DNA of 64,000 nt, taken from UBA8914 sp034002905 (GTDB taxonomy: Bacteria > Pseudomonadota > Alphaproteobacteria > UBA9219). Made by a program: the position numbers and the translations under genes. The first letter of the stretch is position 1. The number at the start of each line of letters is the position of its first letter. Below the pieces are notes generated by a model. The model was not told the origin of the DNA and ran no database searches. It worked only from the letters and a program-made list of their open reading frames with translations. Shown here one piece after another: positions 33,942 through 43,333 of the stretch. The stretch is from positions 1 to 64,000 of the forward strand of contig JAVEZQ010000003.1 in the NCBI GenBank assembly GCA_034002905.1, in the 5' to 3' direction.

Positions 33942-34565
33942 TTATCCTCGTTGTTTTTGGAATGCCGCACGATCACGCCGCGAAAAAACACATCCACAGT
34001 AGTTTTGACGATAAAAACCTTCGGTTTTCGCTATATGGGCCCCACGATCCGAGCCACCTCTTTGTCGCCAATTATAGGCCCAAAACCGCAGATCCGCATA
34101 ATGAATAGTCGCGTCTTCTCCGGCTTGATGAACCCGCGACTGATTTTTATGACGCGAAATCGACAGGCTTGTCGCAAAAGTACGAAAGCCATTTTCATGC
34201 GCATAAAGTGCTGTCCGCTCCATACGGAAAGCAAAACAAGCGGAACATCGACGCCCTCGCTCCGGTTCCTGCTCCAACCCTTTGACACGCGCGAACCAAT
34301 GGTCCGTATCGTAATCCGCATCGACAAACGGGATGCCATGCGATGCCGCAAAACGGATCACCTCGTTTTTGCGGATGTCATATTCATCTTGCGGATGGAT
34401 GTTGGGATTATAAAAGTAAAGCGTCGGGCGAAGCCCCGTGAACAGCATCCCCTCGATAATCTCGCACGAACAAGGCGCACAGCAAACATGCAGCAGGATT
34501 TTTTCGTCAGGCTCCATGCCCTCAGCGAGCGTATACGGTTCTCGGGGCAACATACCATCTGCCAT
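33942..34565 (-). CDS. queH: Epoxyqueuosine reductase QueH
   Basis: QueH performs the last step of queuosine synthesis in tRNA, reducing epoxyqueuosine. The 207-residue product has the iron-sulfur and substrate motifs HVCCAPCS, YNPNIHP, DADYD, RGRRCSACFAFRM and the C-terminal YCGCVFS with YNWRQRGG. ATG 34565 is used, one base after the lpxD stop, so translation is coupled. The open frame continues upstream into lpxD but without family similarity. No queG or other queuosine gene is in the window. Confidence 0.93.
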   Translation of the reverse strand: MADGMLPREPYTLAEGMEPDEKILLHVCCAPCSCEIIEGMLFTGLRPTLYFYNPNIHPQDEYDIRKNEVIRFAASHGIPFVDADYDTDHWFARVKGLEQEPERGRRCSACFAFRMERTALYAHENGFRTFATSLSISRHKNQSRVHQAGEDATIHYADLRFWAYNWRQRGGSDRGAHIAKTEGFYRQNYCGCVFSRRDRAAFQKQRG

Positions 34566-34566
34566 C

Positions 34567-35664
34567 TTATTCTTTACCACCATCGAGCGCGTCAAGACGT
34601 TGCGAAAGATCTTGGACTTTCTCTGCCAGTCCTTTGATGCGCGATATATTGTACAAATCTTGAATAAACTTCTTTCGGGGCTTGGCCGGGGCACCCCCGA
34701 CAAGGCTGCGTGGCGGGATATTACCGGCAATGCCGCTCATCCCCATAGCGACCGTATCATCACCGACCTTGACATGGTCGGCCACGCCAACGGATCCACC
34801 GAGCACAACACGGTTACCAATTTCACTACTGCCCGCAATACCGACACGTCCGCACAACATGCAGTTCTCGCCCACGACAACATTATGACCTATCTGGACC
34901 TGATTATCGATCTTGGTACCGCGCCCGATACGGGTGGAGACAATTGTGCCGCGATCTATTGATGTATTCGCGCCGATCTCCACATTGTCACCAATTTCAA
35001 CGGCTCCCAACGAGGCGATACGGACAAGCTGAAGATTTTGGGCCGAGCCAACTTCTCCCGTTGCTTTTGCTGTTTCCACACTTCCAATATCCGGCGTCAC
35101 AAAGCTGAAACCATCAGCACCAATTGTTGTGTTGAAATGAATAATAGCTCGCGCTCCAATTTTGACACGCGCCCCGATGCGTACGCCGGAATAGATCAGG
35201 CCCTCTTCTCCAACTTCTGCCTCTGGCCCAATATACACCTGAGGGTGAATAACCGTGCCCCTGCCAATCCGTGCGCCGCGCGCGATATAGCTGAACGCAC
35301 CAATGGCCGCCGTGGGATCAATCTCGACCCCTTCTTCGAGGACAGCGCTCGGATGGACGCCCGGCGCGACCACGACTTTCTTTTCGAACAAGCCCGTCAA
35401 ATGCGCCATCGCATAACGCGAGCGGCCAACTAAGATTGCGCCCTTTAAAAACGAGGGAACCTCTGTCTGCGCGCTCAATATCGCTACGCAGGCTCCGTTT
35501 GCCTCCAACAAAGGCATAAGCGCAGGGTCGGTAGCCAAAACAAGATCACCGCCCTTGGCCTTGGCCGCCGGATGCGCCACAGCTGTCACTTTATAAGAGC
35601 CATCACCGACCAAATGCCCATTGATCGCCGCAGCAATATCAGAAAGCGTATAATAAGACGCCAT
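34567..35664 (-). CDS. lpxD: UDP-3-O-acylglucosamine N-acyltransferase
   Basis: LpxD adds the second acyl chain in lipid A synthesis using acyl-ACP. The 365-residue product has the N-terminal uridine-binding domain (about 1-110), a left-handed beta helix of hexapeptide repeats (110-310) including the catalytic His in IIHFNTTIGADGF, and a C-terminal coiled-coil helix (GLAEKVQDLSQRLDALDG). ATG 35664 is preferred; an in-frame start 17 codons earlier lacks similarity. The usual neighbours (bamA, fabZ, lpxA) are absent and queH follows instead. Confidence 0.92.
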   Translation of the reverse strand: MASYYTLSDIAAAINGHLVGDGSYKVTAVAHPAAKAKGGDLVLATDPALMPLLEANGACVAILSAQTEVPSFLKGAILVGRSRYAMAHLTGLFEKKVVVAPGVHPSAVLEEGVEIDPTAAIGAFSYIARGARIGRGTVIHPQVYIGPEAEVGEEGLIYSGVRIGARVKIGARAIIHFNTTIGADGFSFVTPDIGSVETAKATGEVGSAQNLQLVRIASLGAVEIGDNVEIGANTSIDRGTIVSTRIGRGTKIDNQVQIGHNVVVGENCMLCGRVGIAGSSEIGNRVVLGGSVGVADHVKVGDDTVAMGMSGIAGNIPPRSLVGGAPAKPRKKFIQDLYNISRIKGLAEKVQDLSQRLDALDGGKE

Positions 35665-35777
35665 AGAACCCACCCAATCAGACCAGTTATCGTGAAAAGA
35701 AAATAGGATTCGCATCCTAACCCCATATTATGTACTTTATGGGGCATAATCCCAGAAAAAAAGCGAAAGCGCCGGTT

Positions 35778-36767
35778 ATGTCTAGGAAATTTGCCCTTAT
35801 TTCTCTTCTTTTTCTTTTAATTTCGACCGCTTTTCCGGTCAACGCCGCTACGCCGAAACCTACCGTCAGGCCCGTTCTTGAGTCCGATGGCAGCTTCGGG
35901 TTTTGTCTTGCAGAACAATCTTATCCAGATGGCCGCAAATTGACCATTGCGGCCTCACCCGCCAAACAGATCAATCTTGGCTTCACAATACCCAAGGGCG
36001 GTTTTAAAAAGGGAAACCGCTATGACCTCACCCTTAAAACAGGCGACGGGAAACCACGCGCTGTTCGTGCCTTTGCACTGGATGAAACCACACTTCTCCT
36101 TCAAATGGGTGCTGACGCCCGTTTTAAAAAGAAGCTGATCGAAAGCAACACGATCGAAATCGGGAAAAGCGGAAAGTTTGTCAGTTATACCCTTCCGGCC
36201 ATGGCTCCACTTTTTGACAGCATCAACGACTGCCTCGCCCAAAAAGGAAAGGGCAGCACACAAGCAAGGCCTGCCATACGCGAGAAAGGCGTGATGCCTA
36301 TCACAGAAGGCCTGATGGCCCTCCTCTCTCTGGCCGGTTTTGAAAATATCCAGCCTTTAGACATGAGCGAAATTCCCGAAGCCGAACGTCCGGCGGACTA
36401 TGTCTGGCGCACTGGCAACCTCATGGCTGGCGTTCGCGAACGTGATGCGCCGAAAGATGTCTCGCTCAGCGACCTTGTTGGCTTGCATTTACAAGGCCTC
36501 AAAGAAAAATGCTCTGGAACCTACTCTGCCGACATCGACAAGGAGAAAAATTCAAATGGTGTCAAACTGCGCAAGGCGTTCGCGACTTGCGCGCCCGGCA
36601 AGGGTCAGAGCGGGGAAAGCATTACCGTTGCCATGATTCTTTATACGACACCCAAGGGAAATTTTACGGTCTTTACGCACGAAGCACAAAGCACGCACGC
36701 CCAAGAAGCAATTGCCGCACGCGATCAATTGGCACGAACCATACTGGACATCAGCGCGAAACGGTAA
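35778..36767 (+). CDS. Predicted exported protein, 329 aa
   Basis: From ATG 35778 the product starts with a clear signal peptide (SRKFALISLLFLLISTAFPVNAA, cleaved after about residue 24), so it is likely periplasmic. The mature protein has a first domain with beta strands (KPTVRPVLESDGSFGFCLAEQSY) and a later part with paired cysteines (KCSGTYS, ATCAPG). No family is recognised. Two in-frame ATG codons upstream would lengthen the basic n-region. It converges on the TPR-SGNH gene, overlapping it by 17 bases. Confidence 0.7.
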   Translation: MSRKFALISLLFLLISTAFPVNAATPKPTVRPVLESDGSFGFCLAEQSYPDGRKLTIAASPAKQINLGFTIPKGGFKKGNRYDLTLKTGDGKPRAVRAFALDETTLLLQMGADARFKKKLIESNTIEIGKSGKFVSYTLPAMAPLFDSINDCLAQKGKGSTQARPAIREKGVMPITEGLMALLSLAGFENIQPLDMSEIPEAERPADYVWRTGNLMAGVRERDAPKDVSLSDLVGLHLQGLKEKCSGTYSADIDKEKNSNGVKLRKAFATCAPGKGQSGESITVAMILYTTPKGNFTVFTHEAQSTHAQEAIAARDQLARTILDISAKR

Positions 36768-37992
36768 GCCCGCACAAAGCCGCTGGCTTCAAGTGTCTTG
36801 CATCTAAATGACAAGATCCGTTTTTACCTTCTGTCAACGCATAAAGATCCAATAGAAGGCAACCTCCCTGCCTTGCGCTCTCGGACCGCAAAGCGGCGTT
36901 ATAACACAAAACAGTATCCTTTAAAACTGTCTCGACCTCTATAGTCAGGCGGAGTTCTTTGAAATACGGCTCAGGCACCGTTGTAAAAATCGGTGTGATA
37001 TTTCTCTCTTTCAGCAAAGAGGCTGCCAAGTGAACATAGCGGGTGGCACAGGCTTCAGCAACATCCGGCATGTTTTGTTTGTATTTTCTTGAATGATAAA
37101 GGATGCCCTCATCTGCGCGGCAATCGATTTCGCCAAAACAAAGAAGACATTGCGAACCAGATCGTAACGTCTGACAGGCGTTGATGAAGGCTTCCTTGAA
37201 CTTGTTGGTCTTGCCCTCCTGTCCAAGGTGATAAGCCTTTGCCCCGACGATCAAGTGAGAAGCGACACAGTGATGCGGACCATCGATATCCAGCATCACG
37301 CCACAATATGACAACAAATGGCTATCACCAATCACGGCTATCAACTTTGCGGAGTTGGTGGCCGGAGACAAGGGCTCTTCCTGTATCAGACGAAGAAGAA
37401 TTCGATGATAAACATAAGCATTACGCATCGCCTTCACCGCTTCCGGAGCCAGACGCGAAAGATGGCTGTTAGCCAAAGCTAGCCTTTTGATCAGCGCCTC
37501 TCCTTTTCCCTCAGCCCAAAGTGGGAGAGCACCACGCACACACACTTCATAAGCGTAGGCAGGCGCATTTGAAAAATAGTGCTCATATTGTTGAGCAATG
37601 TCCGACCATTGGGATAGAGGCGTTCTATAAAAATTGAGCAAGGCTTCATTAAACTTGACGATCGCAAGGTTCATCGGTTCATTTTGCGCCAGCTCTGTCG
37701 CATGACGAAAAGATAAGGCTGCCTTATCAAACAAACCCATTTCACAATACATCGACCCAAGATTGCTTAGAATATCCACACGATCCGGCGCAAGCTCTTG
37801 CGCACGGATCATCGGCACAAGAGCCTCTGTCCAATTTCTACTTTGGAACTGCGCCATGCCAGACAAAAACAACGCAGGAACGTCATCAGGTGTCTGCTGC
37901 AAAATCTGCGCTAAACACGACAGCGCCTTGTCAAGCTCACCTGCACGGTACTGTTGTTGGGCACAAGACCAGTAATCCTTGGTTTCTGACAA
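36751..37992 (-). CDS. TPR protein fused to an SGNH/GDSL-like hydrolase domain
   Basis: The 413-residue product has tetratricopeptide repeats at about 4-110 (DKALSCLAQILQQTPDD, WTEALVPMIRAQELAPD, FDKAALSFRHATELA). The C-terminal domain has IAVIGDSHLLSYC (G222-D-S-H, block I), CFGEIDCR (287-292, in the position of the G-x-ND block) and a late D-x-x-H (LDARHL). The nucleophile would be Ser224. SGNH enzymes act on esters, often on cell-surface glycans, but no substrate can be inferred. A TTG start with GAGAGG upstream is used. No signal peptide is visible. Confidence 0.78.
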   Translation of the reverse strand: MSETKDYWSCAQQQYRAGELDKALSCLAQILQQTPDDVPALFLSGMAQFQSRNWTEALVPMIRAQELAPDRVDILSNLGSMYCEMGLFDKAALSFRHATELAQNEPMNLAIVKFNEALLNFYRTPLSQWSDIAQQYEHYFSNAPAYAYEVCVRGALPLWAEGKGEALIKRLALANSHLSRLAPEAVKAMRNAYVYHRILLRLIQEEPLSPATNSAKLIAVIGDSHLLSYCGVMLDIDGPHHCVASHLIVGAKAYHLGQEGKTNKFKEAFINACQTLRSGSQCLLCFGEIDCRADEGILYHSRKYKQNMPDVAEACATRYVHLAASLLKERNITPIFTTVPEPYFKELRLTIEVETVLKDTVLCYNAALRSESARQGGCLLLDLYALTEGKNGSCHLDARHLKPAALCGLTVSR

Positions 37993-38292
37993 ACAGCCTC
38001 TCTCTTCTCAACAATAAACCAGCTACCGCTTGAAACAGAGAATCATTCTGATTCTTTTCATCTGTTCAAAAGGAAAAAATGACAAGGTCATTACGCCATA
38101 ACCGCCCAGACAGCCTTAATTTTCGGTAAATTTGACGCATTTCGCAGCACTATACACAAAAAAATGCGTAAAAGACGGTAAAAAACAAAGAAAGCGGATT
38201 GCATCGATCAAAATTACTGCTAACAAATTACTGTGGCTGATGTGATTCCACAGTTCGAGACTCAGCCTCATATTCAACCCTAGGAGATTATT
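37993..38292. promoter_or_regulatory. Divergent intergenic region with perfect inverted repeat
   Basis: AGAATCATTCTGATTCT (38039-38055) is a perfect 7-base inverted repeat with a 3-base centre, flanked by AACAGA and TCTGTT. It lies 47 bases upstream of the TPR-SGNH gene on the minus strand and is a candidate operator. A second repeat, CTGTGG...CCACAG (38231-38253), lies 40 bases upstream of the HU-like gene. No gene is seen in the remaining sequence. Confidence 0.4.
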
Positions 38293-38652
38293 ATGGCCAA
38301 GAAAGCACCGAGCAAAACAACAGCTATTCGCCCTGTCAAAGAAGCACTGACCAAGTCTGCTCTTGTCGGCCTGATTGCTGAACAAAATGAAGTCTCTCGC
38401 AAAGTTGCGAGCGGCATGGTTGAAACTCTGATGAATGTTATGTTGGGTTCTGTCCATCCCAAGGGCATTGGCGAATTTACATTCCCCGGCGCGTTCAAGA
38501 TTTCGCTCCGCAAGGTACCAGCTCGTAAGGCTGGCACGCTGATCCGCAATCCGGCTACCGGCGAAATGATGAAGGCTGCTGCAAAGCCAGCAAGCGTGCG
38601 CGTCAAGATCCGCGCTTTGTCGAAGCTGAAGGGCTCCGCAACGGGCAAGTAA
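38293..38652 (+). CDS. Divergent HU-family DNA-binding protein
   Basis: The 119-residue product has an HU-like core: SALVGLIAEQNEVSRKVASGMVETLM as the dimer helices, then FTFPGAFKISLRKVPARKAGTLIRNPATGEMM, which resembles the HU arm (RNP-x-TGE). Unlike hupB and ihfA in this window it has a basic N-terminal extension (about 20 residues) and a Lys/Ala-rich C-terminus. Such variants occur beside canonical HU in many proteobacteria; the role is probably nucleoid organisation. AGGAG lies 6 bases before the ATG, and a terminator follows. Confidence 0.85.
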   Translation: MAKKAPSKTTAIRPVKEALTKSALVGLIAEQNEVSRKVASGMVETLMNVMLGSVHPKGIGEFTFPGAFKISLRKVPARKAGTLIRNPATGEMMKAAAKPASVRVKIRALSKLKGSATGK

Positions 38653-38677
38653 TCTTTTCCTGCGAAAAGGTAACAAA

Positions 38678-38710
38678 GAAAGGGCTCCGGTATGTCGGGG
38701 CCCTTTTTTT
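38678..38710 (+). terminator. Intrinsic terminator of the HU-like gene
   Basis: The hairpin AAAGGGCTCCG / CGGGGCCCTTT (one wobble or mismatch) with loop GTATGT is followed by seven T. Confidence 0.88.
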
Positions 38711-39036
38711 ACGGTACGCGCTGTCTTTGATAAAACGCAGGAATCAAGAGGATTTTTTTACTCTTTCAAAACCGAACTAAACTGGCACAGTTGAAGACCC
38801 TCCCCGTTTGGAGCAAGGCTTACGCATCCGATCCGTACATCGTTGTGATAGATCAACCGCATTGATCCACGCTCTAGACTCTTCTCAAGATTCTTCGTTT
38901 CTCGTTCTGGGGTTCATACCTCTCCAGCACGTTCATAATGCTCCAGCTGGTTGTATGGCACAAATTACTGACATAGGAAAAATCTGATGGCTGTGCTGTT
39001 TTAAAGACGATAGCTTCTGCCACGTCCCTCTCCGCT
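38711..39036. other. Non-coding gap
   Basis: About 325 bases between the HU-like terminator and the 3' end of nth. Short open frames lack ribosome binding sites and resemble nothing known. I see no repeat or RNA gene here. Confidence 0.4.
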
Positions 39037-39675
39037 CTATGATGCTTTCGTTTTATCCTTGAAAGCGCATAAGTCGCGCAAGATGCAAGTCGGACATAGA
39101 GGCTTTTTAGCCTTGCACACATATCGCCCGTGCAAAATCAACCAATGATGCGCATGACGCATCCATTTTTCTGGCACTATTTTTAATAGTTTTTCTTCAA
39201 CGACCAATGGCGTGTCGCCAGCCGCCAAACCTGTGCGATTGGCCACGCGAAAAACATGCGTATCCACCGCCATAGTCGGCTGGCCAAAGGCGACATTCAG
39301 AACCACATTCGCCGTCTTGCGTCCGACACCGGGCAACGACTCCAGCTTATCGCGATCATCAGGAACAACCCCTTGATGCTCCGCAACGAGGATTTGGGAC
39401 AGCGCGATAATATTTTTTGCCTTGGTATTCAGAAGATTAATGCTTTTGATGTAGCTCTTAAGCCCCTCTTCCCCCAACGCCAACATCGCCTTTGGCGTTT
39501 TGACTTTCTTGAACAAAGGCTCCGTGGCCTTATTTACGCCCGCATCCGTCATTTGGGCTGATAAAACAACGGCAACAAGAAGCGTGTAAGGATTCACGTA
39601 GTTAAGTTCGCTCTTCGGCTCTGGCCTTTCCGCGGCAAGACGCGCGAATATCTGGTCAATCACTTCAAGTTTCAC
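39037..39675 (-). CDS. nth: Endonuclease III
   Basis: Nth is a DNA glycosylase and AP lyase that removes oxidised pyrimidines. The 212-residue product has the helix-hairpin-helix LPGVGRKTA with the catalytic Lys, the catalytic Asp in VDTHVFRVANR, and the [4Fe-4S] cysteines as C-x6-C-x2-C-x5-C near the end (CKAKKPLCPTCILRDLC). GTG 39675 is chosen because GGGAG lies 6 bases upstream and the protein then starts as in relatives; an ATG 20 codons earlier is possible. Confidence 0.95.
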   Translation of the reverse strand: MKLEVIDQIFARLAAERPEPKSELNYVNPYTLLVAVVLSAQMTDAGVNKATEPLFKKVKTPKAMLALGEEGLKSYIKSINLLNTKAKNIIALSQILVAEHQGVVPDDRDKLESLPGVGRKTANVVLNVAFGQPTMAVDTHVFRVANRTGLAAGDTPLVVEEKLLKIVPEKWMRHAHHWLILHGRYVCKAKKPLCPTCILRDLCAFKDKTKAS

Positions 39676-39727
39676 TCTCAGCTCCCTTTCGGATACAATA
39701 GCAAGACACTTTGCCCAAGAGAATGAC

Positions 39728-40258
39728 ATGCTCACTCTGACTTCTCAAGCACCTGCAACTGTCTTTGTTTCTGCCTTTCAGGACAAGCGCCATGGCCCGT
39801 TATTGCTTGGCTTCACGCCAGAAGGGCTCGTCTGTCGCACAGGCTTCCTCCATAAGGAAAACAACAAAAAAGACATCCTCGCTCTTTGGCAAAAAGGGTG
39901 GCCCACGACCGTTTTTTCGCAAAAACGCGCGGCACCCTTCCAATCTCTTGCGCCCCTTCCGCCCGTCTTGCTGGTGGGAACAGCCTTTCAGCACAAAGTC
40001 TGGCAAGCCCTCTTAACCATAAAAACAGGCCAAACGATCAGCTATGGCGAGCTTGCCCGTCGGATCAAAAAACCGAAAGCCGTCCGCGCCGTGGGCACCG
40101 CGCTCGGAAAAAATCCTGTCCCCGTCCTCCTTCCCTGCCACCGTGTGATTGCTTCGAATGGCTCACTTGGCGGCTTTACGGGCGGCCTAAGCTTGAAGAA
40201 AAAACTGTTGGAAATTGAAGGACATCCTGCTCCATATCCACTAAGGCTATCTCGCTAA
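39728..40258 (+). CDS. ogt: Methylated-DNA-protein cysteine methyltransferase
   Basis: This suicide enzyme removes methyl groups from O6-methylguanine. The 176-residue product has a weakly conserved N-terminal domain and the active-site domain with FQHKVWQALLTI, ISYGELARRI, AVGTALGKNP and the acceptor Cys in LLPCHRVI. It is divergent from nth (52-base gap), so two DNA repair genes may share a control region. The start lacks a good ribosome binding site. Confidence 0.93.
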   Translation: MLTLTSQAPATVFVSAFQDKRHGPLLLGFTPEGLVCRTGFLHKENNKKDILALWQKGWPTTVFSQKRAAPFQSLAPLPPVLLVGTAFQHKVWQALLTIKTGQTISYGELARRIKKPKAVRAVGTALGKNPVPVLLPCHRVIASNGSLGGFTGGLSLKKKLLEIEGHPAPYPLRLSR

Positions 40259-40404
40259 TTTAAGCACACATAGCGCGTGGTTTACTTTCTATTAATTTCA
40301 CGAATAATGGAAGGTACCCATAAGTACACACCATATTGCGCTATAATGGGCCTCAACAGAGCTTGGTTTATATTTGATGGATTTATTATAAGGAAGTGTG
40401 CGTG

Positions 40405-41196
40405 ATGCGAGGAAAGAAAAACGAAACCTTACGGGACGGTCTCCAAAAACTGAAAAAGCCCGCACCGGTAAAAACAGCTGGCAACGTAGAGCCAAAAGAG
40501 TTTGTTTTCTCTATCATCAAAGCGGATGGTGATGGCATACCTATACGCAAAACCCTGAACATCAAAAATGTCCCAGCATCTGTTCGGTGCAAACCGCTCC
40601 TCACGACATTGGAAGAAAGAAAGCAGCGATTTCTCGATAAGCTGGAGTCACTTCCTCAGAAGGTAACGGCACCGCCGAAAAGTTTCTTTGAAAGACAGCT
40701 TGAAGAAATTGCCAATCGACTTACCCAAACCCGCAAGGCACAAAAGCAACAACATTCTGCGCTGGAAAAAAAGAAACGCGTGCGCCCCGCTAAAAAAGTC
40801 GTTCTATCACCCGAAGAAACAAAGGCGCTTGCACTGGCAAGTTGCGCCGCCGAACGCGTCATTAAAGCGATCGAAAACCACGAAATTGATAATGATATGG
40901 ATGTCGGCGTTGCCGTCAGGCGCGAAGGAAAAACCCTCATCGTCGGAACCCAAGTACGCACGACCCCTCTTGCAAACAAGACATGCGATATTCGGGCGCT
41001 CGAATTAATCCTTCAACCTGTCGTTCTTGGGCCACATTCCCAAGATTGTATGGCAGTCATCCGTCATATGCGTGGGTTTAAACTTGCGCCGACAAAGGGT
41101 GCTGGTCTGGACGCTACGCTGGATTCTTTTGTCGAAACAGTCAAACGCGAGACAAGAAAGCTTCCACGTCTTTACAAAGATGAACCCTATCTTTAA
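40405..41196 (+). CDS. Hypothetical protein with basic N-terminus, 263 aa
   Basis: No family is recognised. The first 130 residues are rich in Lys and Arg with a likely coiled coil (FFERQLEEIANRLTQTRKAQKQQHSALEKKKR). The rest looks like a compact alpha/beta domain (VGVAVRREGKTLIVGTQVRTT). ATG 40405 is preferred because AAGGAAG lies 8 bases upstream. It runs convergently into dnaJ with a 4-base overlap. Confidence 0.65.
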   Translation: MRGKKNETLRDGLQKLKKPAPVKTAGNVEPKEFVFSIIKADGDGIPIRKTLNIKNVPASVRCKPLLTTLEERKQRFLDKLESLPQKVTAPPKSFFERQLEEIANRLTQTRKAQKQQHSALEKKKRVRPAKKVVLSPEETKALALASCAAERVIKAIENHEIDNDMDVGVAVRREGKTLIVGTQVRTTPLANKTCDIRALELILQPVVLGPHSQDCMAVIRHMRGFKLAPTKGAGLDATLDSFVETVKRETRKLPRLYKDEPYL

Positions 41197-42329
41197 ACGC
41201 CGAACAGATCCTTGACTTTATCTAGAAACCCTTCGCTTTCAGGGTTTGTCCTGTTCTTTTCTGACTCGATCGCGAATTCTTCGAGCAATTCCTTTTGACG
41301 TTTGCTCATATGAACCGGCGTTTCAACGATAAGCTCCACATACATATCACCACGCGCACCGCTACGCAGCACGCTCATCCCCAGATGACGCAAACGAACC
41401 TGATGGCCCGTCTGCGTGCCAGACTTGACATCAACATCCGTCTTGACCCCATCAATCGCAGGAACAGATATCTTACCGCCGAGCGCGGCCATTGTCATGG
41501 GAATCGGCACGCGACAATACAGATTCGCACCATCGCGTTTGTAAAGCGGATGGCCAGAAACAGACAAAATCACGTACAAGTCGCCTGCATGTCCGCCATG
41601 CATGCCCGCCTCGCCCTCACCAGACAACCGTATGCGAGTGCCGCTTTCAACACCCGCAGGGATCGAAACCGCAAGTGTACGCTCTTTACGTGTACGCCCT
41701 GCTCCTTGACATGATTTACACGGGTCTTTGATAACCTTGCCTGCCCCCTGACAGGTTGGACAAGTTCTCTCGATCGTAAAGAACCCCTGCTGAACACGCA
41801 CACGTCCATACCCATCGCAAGAAGAACATGTGACCGGACTGCTGCCAGGAGCTGTTCCTGCGCCCTTGCACGCTTCGCAGGCAACCATGCTGACGACCTT
41901 GATGGTCTTTTCAGCGCCGGTAAAAGCTTCTTCCAACGTAATCGTCAAATCGTGACGCAGATCAGCTCCGCGCTGTCCCGCTTGGCTGGAGCCACGACGT
42001 CGACCGCCCCCCCCCAGTATCTCGCCAAACATCTCTTCAAAAATATCGCCAAAACCACCGGCAAAGTCAAAGCCTCCGGCTCCAAAACCACCACCCATAC
42101 CCCCCTGCTCAAAAGCATCATGGCCATAGCGATCATAGGCGGCGCGTTTCTGATCATCCTTAAGGACATCATACGCTTCATTAATTTCTTTAAATTTCTG
42201 TTCCGCCTCTTTATCCCCTTGATTCTTGTCAGGGTGATATTTCATGGCTTGTTTGCGATAGGCTTTCTTGAGATCGTCCGCAGACGCACTGCGCGAAACG
42301 CCCAAAAGCTCGTAATAATCTGTTTTCAT
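41193..42329 (-). CDS. dnaJ: Chaperone DnaJ
   Basis: DnaJ is the J-domain cochaperone of DnaK. The 378-residue product has the J domain with HPD at 32-34, a Gly/Phe-rich linker (GGMGGGFGAGGFDFAGGFG), four C-x-x-C-x-G-x-G zinc motifs (one is CEACKGAG; the others have small variations) and the C-terminal substrate domain. ATG 42329 gives the canonical MKTDYYELLGV start. It is separated from dnaK by an unrelated 274-aa gene. Confidence 0.96.
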   Translation of the reverse strand: MKTDYYELLGVSRSASADDLKKAYRKQAMKYHPDKNQGDKEAEQKFKEINEAYDVLKDDQKRAAYDRYGHDAFEQGGMGGGFGAGGFDFAGGFGDIFEEMFGEILGGGGRRRGSSQAGQRGADLRHDLTITLEEAFTGAEKTIKVVSMVACEACKGAGTAPGSSPVTCSSCDGYGRVRVQQGFFTIERTCPTCQGAGKVIKDPCKSCQGAGRTRKERTLAVSIPAGVESGTRIRLSGEGEAGMHGGHAGDLYVILSVSGHPLYKRDGANLYCRVPIPMTMAALGGKISVPAIDGVKTDVDVKSGTQTGHQVRLRHLGMSVLRSGARGDMYVELIVETPVHMSKRQKELLEEFAIESEKNRTNPESEGFLDKVKDLFGV

Positions 42330-42409
42330 AAGAGAAGCCCATTCGTTCAACCCCCTTAACATAGGGAGGAAGCGTCAAAAATCAAGGGGAGAAGCGCAGG
42401 AAAAAGAAG

Positions 42410-43234
42410 CTATTGCGAAACAGGGGCATAGTGATCGTCAACTTTAATATAACCCCGCGACGTTATTTGTATTGGGGCCTCCTGAGGACGTTGGGGAAAA
42501 AGAAAATCATCAATCTGCTTGTTTGTGAGCGAGACTTGTGACATTGGCAGATACAATATACCCCTGTCGTCCAGACCTTCCATCTCGACGGGGACGGAGA
42601 ACCCCACAATGGCATAATGGGGAACCTTGACAGTAGCCAATAACCGTTGAGGAGAGGCATCATTCTTTTGATTTAGGAATTCTTGTCCAAATTTGTCCCA
42701 TATCTCGACCCGTTTTGCAATAGCATCTGGAACAAACACAACTTCCTGCCTTCGTTTTCGAACGGCATCGTCAAGATAATTTCTATCGACACTGAGGATA
42801 ATGCCATCCTCGCCGGGACATGAGCTTTTGCATAGGGGCACAGACGACCGCATCGCCAGATCCACACATGTGTCCGCGTCCGACAAACGCACAACATAAT
42901 GTGGTGCTTCTACGATATAGACAATCTTGACACGTACATCTCCGCCATATTTGTCACGATTCTTCCTTTCATAAAAGCATAACTCATTCGAGGCATTCAA
43001 TGCCCGCATGGCCATTTCTTTACGAAAGACCAGCAACTCTCCAAGGCTTTGAGCGTATCCCTCTTGTTGCGCAGGATAGCGCAGAACATTTGCCCCGTTT
43101 TGTATGGACCACTCATTGAACGCGACATAAAAAGGGAAGTTACGAAAAGCAGTCGGTATTTTTTGTACAAGCTTACCGAACATCGGCGCACGAACTTTCA
43201 ATTGAGTACCCACTGTTTTTTTTCTGGCTATCAA
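42410..43234 (-). CDS. Unknown protein between dnaJ and dnaK, 274 aa
   Basis: No family is recognised. The product is soluble and mixed alpha/beta, with segments such as NELCFYERKNRDKYGG, VKIVYIVEAPHYVVRL and VKVPHYAIVGFSVPVEMEG. A TTG start at 43234 is supported by GAGGTG upstream; ATG 43183 is an alternative. A housekeeping-type promoter lies 60 bases upstream, after the dnaK terminator, so it is probably not under the dnaK promoter. It has no visible link to chaperone function. Confidence 0.65.
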   Translation of the reverse strand: MIARKKTVGTQLKVRAPMFGKLVQKIPTAFRNFPFYVAFNEWSIQNGANVLRYPAQQEGYAQSLGELLVFRKEMAMRALNASNELCFYERKNRDKYGGDVRVKIVYIVEAPHYVVRLSDADTCVDLAMRSSVPLCKSSCPGEDGIILSVDRNYLDDAVRKRRQEVVFVPDAIAKRVEIWDKFGQEFLNQKNDASPQRLLATVKVPHYAIVGFSVPVEMEGLDDRGILYLPMSQVSLTNKQIDDFLFPQRPQEAPIQITSRGYIKVDDHYAPVSQ

Positions 43235-43293
43235 TTGGCACCTCTACGAACAACACTCCGACGAGAAGATGTCCCTCATGGAAAAGTCTCAGT

Positions 43294-43322
43294 ATTGTAG
43301 TCAATTTCTTAAAACAAGACAA
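43294..43322 (-). promoter_or_regulatory. Promoter upstream of the 274-aa gene
   Basis: On the minus strand TTGTCT (4 of 6) and TACAAT (5 of 6) are separated by 17 bases, between the dnaK terminator and the 274-aa gene. Confidence 0.5.
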
Positions 43323-43333
43323 TAATTTTTGTC

